Assembly: GCA_023436585.1 (NCBI GenBank)
Contig: JAEZIN010000027.1
Location: 62,001-126,000 of the forward strand
DNA length: 64,000 nucleotides
Source: Bacillota bacterium
GTDB lineage: Bacteria > Bacillota > Clostridia > Christensenellales > Aristaeellaceae
Reading direction: 5' to 3'
In this document: positions 57,484 through 64,000 of the stretch, one piece after another
Numbering within the stretch: position 1 is the first letter of the stretch
How the letters are laid out: the number at the start of each line of letters is the position of its first letter
Position numbers and translations under genes: made by a program
The notes under the pieces: generated by a model
The model's database searches: none
Seen by the model: only the letters and a program-made list of their open reading frames with translations
What the model was told of the DNA's origin: nothing

Positions 57484-58233
57484 ATGAAAATGATTTCCTG
57501 GAATGTCAATGGCCTTCGCGCCAGCTTGAAAAACGGGTTCATGGATGCCTTTAAAAAAATAGACGCAGACATCTTTTGCCTGCAAGAAACGAAAATGGAA
57601 CAGGGGCAGGCAGAGTTGGATTTGGCCGGATACCAGGAATACTGGAACAGCGCCAAGAAAAAAGGATATTCCGGCACTGCCGTTTTCACAAAAAAAGCGC
57701 CGCTGAGTGTAACCTATGGTATAGGCATCGAAAAGCACGACCAGGAAGGCCGGGTCATCACGCTGGAATTTGAAGAAACCTATTTTGTAAATATATATAC
57801 ACCCAATTCCCAAAGAGACCTTGTCCGTTTGGGCTATCGCATGGAATGGGAGGATGATCTGCGAAGCTATCTTTTGGCGCTGGATGCCAAAAAACCCGTG
57901 ATTCTTTGCGGCGATCTAAATGTGGCGCATCAAGAAATCGATATTAAGAACGCAAAATCAAATCGCAAAAACGCCGGCTTTACAGATGAAGAACGTGAAA
58001 AAATGACGATTCTCTTGGGCTCCGGATTTTCGGATACGTTTAGAACTTTGCACCCGGAGGAACACGATGCCTATTCCTGGTGGTCACAGATGCCCGGTAT
58101 ACGGGAGCGGAATGTAGGCTGGCGTATCGATTATTTCCTTGTATCCAGGCGGTTGATGCCTCAAATTAAGGAAGCGTTCATATTGTCTCAAGTGTATGGC
58201 AGCGACCATTGTCCTGTTGGCATTATTGTATGA
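57484..58233 (+). CDS. xth: Exodeoxyribonuclease III / AP endonuclease
   Basis: This 249-residue enzyme repairs abasic sites and trims 3' ends in base-excision repair. It starts at ATG 57484 after AAAGGAG. All motifs of the family are present: MKMISWNVNGLRA, FCLQETKM (metal ligand E34), IYTPNSQRD, ILCGDLNVAHQEID, FSDTFR, YSWWS and the C-terminal WRIDYFLVSRRL with SDHCPVG. The length is standard. A terminator closes the gene. Confidence 0.95.
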   Translation: MKMISWNVNGLRASLKNGFMDAFKKIDADIFCLQETKMEQGQAELDLAGYQEYWNSAKKKGYSGTAVFTKKAPLSVTYGIGIEKHDQEGRVITLEFEETYFVNIYTPNSQRDLVRLGYRMEWEDDLRSYLLALDAKKPVILCGDLNVAHQEIDIKNAKSNRKNAGFTDEEREKMTILLGSGFSDTFRTLHPEEHDAYSWWSQMPGIRERNVGWRIDYFLVSRRLMPQIKEAFILSQVYGSDHCPVGIIV

Positions 58234-58357
58234 GGCATGAAAAGGTGACAGGATATATCCGCGCTCATTGCAGTCCTGTGGGATGTTTGCCTAAGGCCTG
58301 CCGCTATCTGTAAATACCGTTGAATAGTAGCAATAGAAGACCTGGTTTTGCAGGCAC

Positions 58358-58393
58358 AGAAAAAGGCCCGTCTCGTTTGGCGGGTCTTTTTCT
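58358..58393. terminator. Bidirectional terminator after the exonuclease III gene
   Basis: AGAAAAAGGCCCG (58358-58370) pairs with CGGGTCTTTTTCT (58381-58393) with one G-T pair around a ten-base loop. It lies 125 bases after the stop codon, inside a 464-base gap that otherwise holds only the SOS promoter region. Confidence 0.85.
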
Positions 58394-58589
58394 ATAATTG
58401 CACGATTGTTTTCCCATGCCCTGAAAGCCGCTTTAATGGCCAAATGCGCCTTCATTTTTCGTGTAATGGTGCGCATCCCCCTGAAAGGATAGCCTCCGGT
58501 CTGCCGGCTCATTTGCACAGCAGCATAGCGGCTTTTTATCTCAAGGAAGTTCTCATCTTTCGAACACCGGTTTTTCTAATTATATCCTG

Positions 58590-58618
58590 TTGACAGGGAA
58601 AGAGGCGCGGAATATTAG
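58590..58618 (+). promoter_or_regulatory. Promoter of the Y-family polymerase operon
   Basis: TTGACA (58590-58595) and TATTAG (58613-58618) are 17 bases apart. The LexA box at 58620 begins right after the -10. The promoter shows that the coding frame open from 58590 cannot all be translated and supports the start at 58698. Confidence 0.75.
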
Positions 58619-58619
58619 A

Positions 58620-58633
58620 CGAACAAATGTTCT
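58620..58633. promoter_or_regulatory. LexA (DinR) SOS box
   Basis: CGAAC-AAAT-GTTCT matches 13 of 14 positions of the Bacillus DinR consensus CGAACRNRYGTTYC and covers the predicted transcription start. A weaker likeness (CGAAC-ACCG-GTTTT) lies at 58561-58574. Confidence 0.75.
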
Positions 58634-58697
58634 TGTTTTGAAAAATGCTATTGTGTCACATAATTCCCATGACAGCTTTGGAGGTGGCCGGAGAAGA

Positions 58698-60224
58698 ATG
58701 GTGAAGGACAGAGTCTATATCGCAATCGATCTGAAATCCTTCTATGCTTCGGTGGAGTGCGCAGAACGCGGCCTTGACCCGATGACCACCAACCTTGTCG
58801 TCGCCGATGCCAGCCGTACTGAAAAGACCATCTGCCTTGCCGTCACCCCGTCTCTCAAGGCGCATGGCATCTCCGGCAGGGCGAGGCTGTTTGAGGTCGT
58901 ACAAAAGGTGAGGGAAGTAAATGCGGCACGGCTGCGCAAAGCGCCCGGACGTACATTTTCCGGCGCATCTTGGGAGGATACCGAATTGAAAGCTTCTCCG
59001 GCGCTCTCTCTGGACTACATCGTTGCACGGCCGCGCATGGCTCTGTATATCGAGTACAGCACGCGGATTTACGATGTCTATTTGAAGTACATTGCACCGG
59101 AGGACATACACGTCTACTCCATCGACGAGGTGCTCATGGATGCAACCGCGTACCTGAAAACCTACAAGCTCTCAGCCCGTGAGCTTGCCTCGCAAATGAT
59201 CCTTGACATACTGGAAACGACCGGCATCACGGCAGCAGCGGGCATTGGGTCGAACCTGTACCTCAGCAAAGTCGCTATGGACATAAGAGCAAAGCACATT
59301 GAGGCTGACGCAAACGGGCTGCGGATTGCCGAGCTTAACGAGATGAGCTACCGCCGCTTGCTGTGGTCACACCGGCCTCTGACAGACTTTTGGCGCGTCG
59401 GCAGAGGCTATGCGAAAAAGCTGGAGGAGCATGGTCTTTTTACCATGGGCGACATCGCGCGTTGCTCCCTGGGAAAACCGTCCGATTCCTGTAACGAGGA
59501 TCTTTTGTACAAGTTGTTCGGCATTAACGCTGAGCTGCTGATTGACCATGCGTGGGGATGGGAGCCCTGCACAATGGCCGAAATAAAGGCGTACAAGCCA
59601 AGCGCAAGCAGCGTCGGATCGGGGCAGGTGCTGCACAGCCCATATACGTTCGATAGGGCGAAGCTGATCGTGCGTGAAATGACCGATCTTTTGGCGCTTG
59701 ATCTGGTCGATAAAAAGCTCATGACGGATCAGCTTGTTTTAGCGGTTGGGTACGACATTGAAAGTCTGACAGACCCGATGATAAAGAAAGCATATCGCGG
59801 AGAAGTCACCACGGACGGCTACGGTCGCGCCGTTCCCAAATCAGCGCATGGTTCGGCAAACCTCGGCAGGCAGACCTCCTCAACAAAGCTGCTTTTGGAT
59901 GCCGTCACAGAGTTGTTTGAGCGCATCGTTGACAAAAATCTCTTGGTCAGGCGGGTCAACATCACGGCGAACCACGTTGTGGATGAAGCATCCGCACAAA
60001 AAAGAAATGCCGCTGAGCAGCTTGATTTCTTTACCGATTACTCGGCTGTGAAAGCACAAAAAGAAGCTGAGGAAGTCGTCTTCGCACGGGAAAAGCAAAT
60101 CCAGGCGGCAATGCTGTCCATCAAGAAGAAGCACGGTAAAAACGCTATTCTAAAGGGCATGAATTTGGAGGATGGCGCCACCACCGTGGATCGAAACAGG
60201 CAGATTGGAGGGCACAAGGCATGA
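58698..60224 (+). CDS. Y-family DNA polymerase (UmuC/DinB-type lesion bypass)
   Basis: The 508-residue polymerase starts at ATG 58698 with GGAG upstream. YIAIDLKSFYASVECAERG holds the first catalytic aspartate and steric gate region, and VYSIDEVLMDATAYL the second acidic pair. A little-finger domain and an extended C-terminus follow (FTDYSAVKAQKEAEEVVF). At about 500 residues it belongs to the long Firmicute group usually paired with a YolD-like gene, as here (ATGA overlap). The LexA box shows induction on DNA damage; the enzyme would copy past lesions at the cost of mutations. Confidence 0.92.
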   Translation: MVKDRVYIAIDLKSFYASVECAERGLDPMTTNLVVADASRTEKTICLAVTPSLKAHGISGRARLFEVVQKVREVNAARLRKAPGRTFSGASWEDTELKASPALSLDYIVARPRMALYIEYSTRIYDVYLKYIAPEDIHVYSIDEVLMDATAYLKTYKLSARELASQMILDILETTGITAAAGIGSNLYLSKVAMDIRAKHIEADANGLRIAELNEMSYRRLLWSHRPLTDFWRVGRGYAKKLEEHGLFTMGDIARCSLGKPSDSCNEDLLYKLFGINAELLIDHAWGWEPCTMAEIKAYKPSASSVGSGQVLHSPYTFDRAKLIVREMTDLLALDLVDKKLMTDQLVLAVGYDIESLTDPMIKKAYRGEVTTDGYGRAVPKSAHGSANLGRQTSSTKLLLDAVTELFERIVDKNLLVRRVNITANHVVDEASAQKRNAAEQLDFFTDYSAVKAQKEAEEVVFAREKQIQAAMLSIKKKHGKNAILKGMNLEDGATTVDRNRQIGGHKA

Positions 60225-60649
60225 CAGGCGAGTACGACGATATCATACATCTGCCGCATCCTGTCTCCGGAAGACACCCTCCCATGGCCGCAATTGGCCG
60301 GGCAGCCCAGTTTTCCCCCTTTGCAGCGTTGACGGGCTACGACGCCGCCATCAGGGAAACCGCGAGACTGACGGATGAGAAAGTAGAGTTGGACGATTAT
60401 TCATCCAACGATTTGAGCGATAGATTACAAATCATAGCAGAGCGAATTGCGCAGCAGCCAGAAATCACGATTACCTTCTTTCAGCCAGATATATTGAAAA
60501 GCGGCGGGTCTTATGTGAATGCTGCCGGTACGGCAAAAAAGATCGATGAATACAAACGGATTGTTATTTTGACCGATGGGACAACGATCCACATGGATGA
60601 AATAGTCGCCATAGAAGGGGCGATATTCGGGACGCTTATCGATCAATAA
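60221..60649 (+). CDS. YolD-like protein, partner of the Y-family polymerase
   Basis: This 142-residue protein begins within the polymerase stop (ATGA at 60221-60224), so the two are coupled. The block MAAIGRAAQFSPFAALTGYDAA, followed by ETARLTDEKVEL, marks the YolD-like group that accompanies UmuC-type polymerases in Firmicutes. The second half (about 75-140) forms a small beta-rich domain (KRIVILTDGTTIHMDEIVAIEG). YolD proteins are thought to help the polymerase, somewhat like UmuD; their mechanism is not settled. SOS control is shared through the common promoter. Confidence 0.82.
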   Translation: MTGEYDDIIHLPHPVSGRHPPMAAIGRAAQFSPFAALTGYDAAIRETARLTDEKVELDDYSSNDLSDRLQIIAERIAQQPEITITFFQPDILKSGGSYVNAAGTAKKIDEYKRIVILTDGTTIHMDEIVAIEGAIFGTLIDQ

Positions 60650-60753
60650 ACATCAGCCGGCGCTGTGGCCGGATTTCGGGCTATGCACCTTAGTATAAAC
60701 CTTACCGGCCAAGTATCATCGATTGAATATGCTCCTTCGAAGAATCGTTTAAA

Positions 60754-60822
60754 GGATGCACACCCCTTGTGGGGCTGAAGCGGCAGAAACGCCGCATGCC
60801 TTAGGGGTGTGCATCTTTCCTC
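60754..60822 (+). other. Long stem-loop after the SOS operon (terminator-like or structured RNA)
   Basis: GATGCACACCCC (60755-60766) and GGGGTGTGCATC (60804-60815) are perfect 12-base complements; AAAG/CTTT extends them past a one-base bulge. Inside, GCGGC pairs with GCCGC, and CCCC with GGGG as an alternative. TTTCC follows. It lies 105 bases after the YolD-like stop. It may be the operon's terminator, but the branched inside is more elaborate than needed for that. The remainder of the 60650-60930 gap shows a small CCGG-based hairpin and no gene. Confidence 0.5.
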
Positions 60823-60931
60823 AATTCGGTACAGCGGATTTCCCGCAGAAAAAAGCGCATGTGAGCCGGGTCGTGTATTCCTGCAAAAAGAATTTAAATC
60901 AGGCGCATTCCCCGGAATTTGCAGGGATAGC

Positions 60932-60957
60932 AAAAGACCCACCGCAATTGGTGAGTC
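60932..60957 (-). terminator. Terminator of the tRNA operon
   Basis: On the minus strand GACTCACC, a six-base loop and GGTGGGTC (one T-G pair) are followed by TTTT. It lies 31 bases past the 3' end of tRNA-Glu. Confidence 0.8.
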
Positions 60958-60987
60958 TTTATTTATACCTACTAATGTGGGTATATA

Positions 60988-61063
60988 TGGCACCCCCGAC
61001 GGGATTCGAACCCGTGTTGCCGCCTTGAGAGGGCGGTGTCCTAGGCCACTAGACCACGGAGGC
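60988..61063 (-). tRNA. tRNA-Glu (anticodon CTC)
   Basis: The 76-base gene folds into a full cloverleaf: acceptor GCCTCCG with CGGGGGT (two G-T pairs), anticodon stem CCGCC/GGCGG with loop CTCTCAA, T loop GGTTCGAATCC, and encoded CCA. Anticodon CTC reads GAG. It is the second gene of a two-tRNA operon. Confidence 0.95.
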
Positions 61064-61072
61064 ATAAAAAAA

Positions 61073-61146
61073 TGGCTGGGGAACTAGGATTCGAACCTAG
61101 ACAATACGAGTCAGAGTCGTAGGTGCTACCGTTACACAATTCCCCA
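61073..61146 (-). tRNA. tRNA-Gln (anticodon CTG)
   Basis: The 74-base cloverleaf has acceptor TGGGGAA/TTCCCCA, anticodon stem TACGA/TCGTA with loop CTCTGAC, T loop GGTTCGAATCC, and encoded CCA. Anticodon CTG reads CAG. It is transcribed before tRNA-Glu, nine bases apart. Confidence 0.95.
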
Positions 61147-61172
61147 ACAGCAATCAAAGGATTGCGAATGCC

Positions 61173-61201
61173 ATTATAAAAGAAACAGGATATTTTGTCA
61201 A
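61173..61201 (-). promoter_or_regulatory. Consensus promoter of the tRNA operon
   Basis: On the minus strand TTGACA (61201-61196) and TATAAT (61178-61173) are exactly 17 bases apart, a perfect consensus, 27 bases before tRNA-Gln. Confidence 0.9.
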
Positions 61202-61317
61202 GCGCTTTTTTGCCATGTTTGAACGGCTTTCACAGTTCACATATTATTCACATCTTGGATGCAAACCTTTGTTATAATAAGCCCGTAAAGAAACAAGCAA
61301 GGCCGCGAGGAGTATTC

Positions 61318-62274
61318 ATGTTAAAGCTGGAGGGTGTCACCAAGCGATACGGTTCCGTGTACGCCTTGAAGGACGTAAGCTTTTTTGCGCCCAAAGGCCA
61401 GGTGCTGGGCCTTTTGGGGCAGAACGGAGCCGGGAAAACCACGGTGATGAATATTCTGACGGGGTATCTCTCGGCCACCCGGGGCACTGTCTGCATCGGC
61501 GGGTTCGACATATTGCAAAATCCAAGGGAAGCCAAAAGGCTGATGGGATATTTGCCGGAGCAGCCGCCTTTGTATGATGAGATGACGGTGGACAGCTACC
61601 TTCGCTTTTGCTGCCGGCTAAAGGAAGTCGACCGTTCCGCCATACCCGGCCATGTGGAAGATGTCATGCACACAACGGGGCTTTATGAGGTGGCCGGGCG
61701 GAAGCTTGGCAACCTTTCCAAAGGGTATAGGCAGCGGGCTGGCATTGCCCAGGCGCTGTGCGGCGCGCCGGAGCTGCTGATTCTGGATGAGCCTACCGTG
61801 GGGTTGGACCCCAGGCAGGTGACGGAGATGCGGGCCCTGATCAAAAAACTGGGGGAAAAGCACACGGTGGTATTTTCCTCCCACATGCTGCATGAAATAC
61901 AAACCCTTTGCCAGCGGGTGGTCATCCTTCAGCAGGGGCGGCTGATTCGGGAAGCGGACATGGGCGAGCTGACAGGCGCCGCCGGGGATACCGTCCGGCT
62001 GCGCGTATCCATCCGCATGAAGGAGAGGCAGCTTTTGCCGGCCTTGCATGGCCTGGATTGCGTAAAGCGCGTGGAATCATTGCCGACCCCGGATGCGGAC
62101 AATACCGAAGCCATTTTGGAATGCCGAAGGGATATGCAGCCGGAAACAAAGCTGTTCACGCTTTTGTGCGGCCTGCAGGCGCCGCTTCTGCGCCTTGCGC
62201 CGGTTTATGATACCCTGGAGGAAGTGTTCCTGCAGGCTACCAGCGGGGCCATGGTCCCTGAGGATAAGGATTGA
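61318..62274 (+). CDS. ABC transporter ATPase, GldA/NatA-type
   Basis: A 318-residue ATPase, started at ATG 61318 after GCGAGGAG. Walker A GQNGAGKTT, signature LSKGYRQRAG, Walker B LLILDEPTVGLDP and H-loop SSHMLHEI are intact. LSKGYRQR and MGYLPEQPPLYDEMTV are characteristic of the GldA group of ABC-2 exporters. A TATAAT at 61273-61278 is a likely -10 box. It heads an operon with a GldF-like permease and a GldG-like auxiliary protein. In Bacteroidetes such genes serve gliding; in Firmicutes the role is unknown and may be lipid or peptide export. Confidence 0.9.
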   Translation: MLKLEGVTKRYGSVYALKDVSFFAPKGQVLGLLGQNGAGKTTVMNILTGYLSATRGTVCIGGFDILQNPREAKRLMGYLPEQPPLYDEMTVDSYLRFCCRLKEVDRSAIPGHVEDVMHTTGLYEVAGRKLGNLSKGYRQRAGIAQALCGAPELLILDEPTVGLDPRQVTEMRALIKKLGEKHTVVFSSHMLHEIQTLCQRVVILQQGRLIREADMGELTGAAGDTVRLRVSIRMKERQLLPALHGLDCVKRVESLPTPDADNTEAILECRRDMQPETKLFTLLCGLQAPLLRLAPVYDTLEEVFLQATSGAMVPEDKD

Positions 62275-62278
62275 AAAT

Positions 62279-62989
62279 ATGATCGCGATTTGGAAGAGGG
62301 AGATACAAGGCTATTTCATCACGCCTGTGGGCTATGTGTTCACGGGTGTGTTTCTGGCTCTGGCCGGGATCATGTTTTATGTGCAGAGCGTCAGCGCGTT
62401 CAACGGCAGCGTGCTGTATCTTTTGAGCCAGACCACGTTTTTGTGGCTGCTCCTGTCCCCGGTGCTGACCATGCGCTTATTGGCGGAGGAAAGGCATCAA
62501 AAAACCGATCAGCTGCTTTTGACATCCCCCGTATCACTTTGGGGTGTGGTGGCGGGGAAATATCTTGCCGCCGCCGCGGTGCTGTTGGCCACCGTATTTT
62601 TATCGCTTTGCTATGTGCTGGTGATCGCCGTCTACGGCAAGGTCTTCCTGGGGGAATTGCTGGTGGGGTATATGGGCTTTATCCTGCAGGGCTGCTCCTT
62701 CCTGGCGCTGGATTTGTATATTTCCGGGTGCGCCCGCAACCAGGTGACGGCGGCCGTCGCTTCCTTCGGCGTCAATCTCGCCCTTTGGGTGCTGGATCTT
62801 TTGGCCACCTCGGTGACGATGCCGGTGGTGTCCCCGGTGTTGCACTTTCTGAGCCTGTATGACAGGTATGAGCCCTTTTTACTGGGGCAGCTTTCCTATG
62901 CCAGCATCCTGTACTATGTGTCCTTCTGCGCCGTATTCCTGTTCCTGACGGTGCGCATGCTGGACGCGCGCCGCTGGAGGGAGGGCTGA
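62279..62989 (+). CDS. ABC-2 type permease, GldF-like
   Basis: The 236-residue membrane protein starts at ATG 62279, five bases after the ATPase stop. Six membrane segments are visible. MIAIWKREIQGYFITPVGYVF, LLLSPVLTMRLLAEERHQKTDQLLLTSPV and VAGKYLAA are typical of GldF. The stretch LLAEERHQKTDQLL is the cytosolic coupling region between the second and third segments. It should form a homodimer powered by the GldA-like ATPase. Confidence 0.9.
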   Translation: MIAIWKREIQGYFITPVGYVFTGVFLALAGIMFYVQSVSAFNGSVLYLLSQTTFLWLLLSPVLTMRLLAEERHQKTDQLLLTSPVSLWGVVAGKYLAAAAVLLATVFLSLCYVLVIAVYGKVFLGELLVGYMGFILQGCSFLALDLYISGCARNQVTAAVASFGVNLALWVLDLLATSVTMPVVSPVLHFLSLYDRYEPFLLGQLSYASILYYVSFCAVFLFLTVRMLDARRWREG

Positions 62990-62991
62990 GG

Positions 62992-64000
62992 ATGAAGAAA
63001 TTGTTGTTTTGGAAGCATCCCAAATGGCGGTACGGGGGGTACGCCTTTGCGGCGGCCGCCATCGTGATAGCCGTTGCGGTGCTTATTAACTTGGGGATTG
63101 GCGAGCTGGAAACAAAGTACGGCTGGCGCAAGGATCTGTCCTTCAACAACCTGACCACCCAGAGCGAGACCACCAGGAGCGTTTTGCAGTCGCTGCCGTA
63201 TCCCGTGCACATATATGCGCTGTATACGCCTGGCGGGGAGGATATGGCACTTGCGGAGCTTTTGAACCGCTACCGTGCCAGCAGCTCCCTTGTCACCTAT
63301 GAAATGCTGGAGCTGAACAAAAATCCGGGACTGCTGGCCAAGTTTCAGGGGAACTCGGAAGCCTCTCTGACGCCCAACAGCCTGGTCGTATCCTGTGAAA
63401 AAACAGGCAGGTACAAGATTCTATCCTCTGAAAGCTTTTCCGCCATAGGCTTCAGCGTTGAAAGCGGCGAATACGGGGTGGAGCTGATATATGAAAAGCG
63501 CATTACCGAAGCCCTGGTGTACGTGACCCGCGAGGAAATACCGGAGATCATGCTTCTAAATGGCCACAGCGAGCGAGGGGATCAAGAAGTAGAGCCGCTT
63601 AGGCAGGCGCTTTTAAGCAATAATTATGCCGTGCGCGATGTGAATCTGCGCAATGGGGATGAGCTTACACCGGATGCGCTTTTGATGATCCTCTCCCCCA
63701 ACCAAATAGATTTTACGCAGGACGAGGTTGCGGCCATTACGTCCTTTTCCAAAGCGGGCGGCGCTCTGTTCATCACCTGCGACTTTGACGATGAAATATC
63801 AGGTATGAACAATTACCTGTCCCTGCTGCGTTCCTTCGGCATGGTGCCGCGCAACGGCGTGGTGCTGGCCTCCCCTGAGGAGCCGGGCACGTTTTTCAAC
63901 AATACCACAGCCTTTCTTGTGCCTTACGTTTTGCCGGGTGAGGCGACGGACCCGCTGATAGGCGCCGGCATGAACGCCCTGATCCTGGAAGGCTCCCGGG
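62992..64000 (+). CDS. GldG-like ABC auxiliary protein, N-terminal part (3' end outside window)
   Basis: The frame opens at ATG 62992, two bases after the permease stop and behind GGAGGGAGGG, and stays open to the window edge (336 codons). A membrane segment near residues 17-36 (AFAAAAIVIAVAVLINLGIG) is followed by a large outside domain: DLSFNNLTTQSETTRSVLQSL, EALVYVTREEIPEIMLLNGHSE, FSKAGGALFITCDFDD. This is the N-terminal part of the GldG/ABC_transp_aux family, usually 450-500 residues with a second membrane helix at the C-terminus, which must lie beyond the window. Confidence 0.88.
   Translation, partial: MKKLLFWKHPKWRYGGYAFAAAAIVIAVAVLINLGIGELETKYGWRKDLSFNNLTTQSETTRSVLQSLPYPVHIYALYTPGGEDMALAELLNRYRASSSLVTYEMLELNKNPGLLAKFQGNSEASLTPNSLVVSCEKTGRYKILSSESFSAIGFSVESGEYGVELIYEKRITEALVYVTREEIPEIMLLNGHSERGDQEVEPLRQALLSNNYAVRDVNLRNGDELTPDALLMILSPNQIDFTQDEVAAITSFSKAGGALFITCDFDDEISGMNNYLSLLRSFGMVPRNGVVLASPEEPGTFFNNTTAFLVPYVLPGEATDPLIGAGMNALILEGSR

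Noticed and set aside
58590..58697. 36-codon extension of the Y-family polymerase
   Set aside because: It would start inside the -35 box of the operon's own promoter and read through the LexA box.
60643..61087. Open frames of about 90-140 codons across the tRNA region
   Set aside because: They overlap tRNA-Glu and tRNA-Gln on either strand and have no family likeness.
1..64000. CRISPR arrays, integrases, transposases, toxin-antitoxin or restriction systems
   Set aside because: Looked for across the window. No regularly spaced repeats and no proteins of these families were seen.

Overview
The window looks like chromosomal DNA of a saccharolytic, probably anaerobic member of the Bacillota (Clostridia-like, gut or rumen type). 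This rests on moderately high GC, consensus -35/-10 promoters, strong GGAGG ribosome sites, YesM/YesN two-component systems beside LplA/LplB/YtcP-type sugar transporters, a Firmicute-type LexA (DinR) box, and tRNA genes with encoded CCA. No phage, IS, CRISPR or plasmid genes were seen. Species cannot be assigned from the sequence alone.

Layout. 1-2201: end of an FtsX/MacB-type exporter permease and its HlyD-like adaptor. 2484-7390: a GH8 exo-oligoxylanase and sugar transporter 1 (binding protein, LplB, YtcP). 7380-11975 (minus): a response regulator / histidine kinase / response regulator triad. 12159-18696 (minus): deacetylase, histidine kinase, response regulator, then transporter 2. 19216-26332: GH67 alpha-glucuronidase, transporter 3 and a sialate/xylan-type acetylesterase. 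The first 26 kb therefore reads as a glucuronoxylan-oligosaccharide locus: oligomers carrying methylglucuronate and acetyl groups would be imported and then trimmed in the cytoplasm by GH67, GH8 and esterases, under YesMN-type control.

26395-33736 is an oxygen/iron/chemotaxis island: a coupled bacteriohemerythrin-CheX pair, an iron-complex ABC transporter, a Crp/Fnr regulator with a perfect palindrome at its start, and a chemoreceptor. 33850-38000 holds a large SPFH (flotillin-like) protein and an ABC-F ATPase. 38256-45348 is a compact, probably GntR-controlled cluster (GntR and aldo/keto reductase divergent from a SemiSWEET/PQ-loop protein, a metal-dependent amidohydrolase and transporter 4). 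I do not recognise its substrate, and it is the best candidate for an undescribed pathway. 46154-53182 is a LacI-controlled beta-glycan locus (GH16, a GH26-like glycosidase, transporter 5) with two matched LacI-type operators.

53487-64000 is mostly housekeeping: an Uup-like ABC-F ATPase, a DUF3089 hydrolase, a PlsC-like acyltransferase, exonuclease III, an SOS-type Y-family polymerase with its YolD-like partner, tRNA-Glu and tRNA-Gln, and a GldA/F/G-type ABC transporter cut by the window edge.

Themes across the window: five complete sugar-transporter sets but no sugar-transporter ATPase, which suggests a shared MsmX-like ATPase elsewhere; six binding proteins whose signal peptides lack an obvious lipobox cysteine; repeated ATGA stop/start coupling; and several operator, attenuator and hairpin elements that can be read directly from the DNA.
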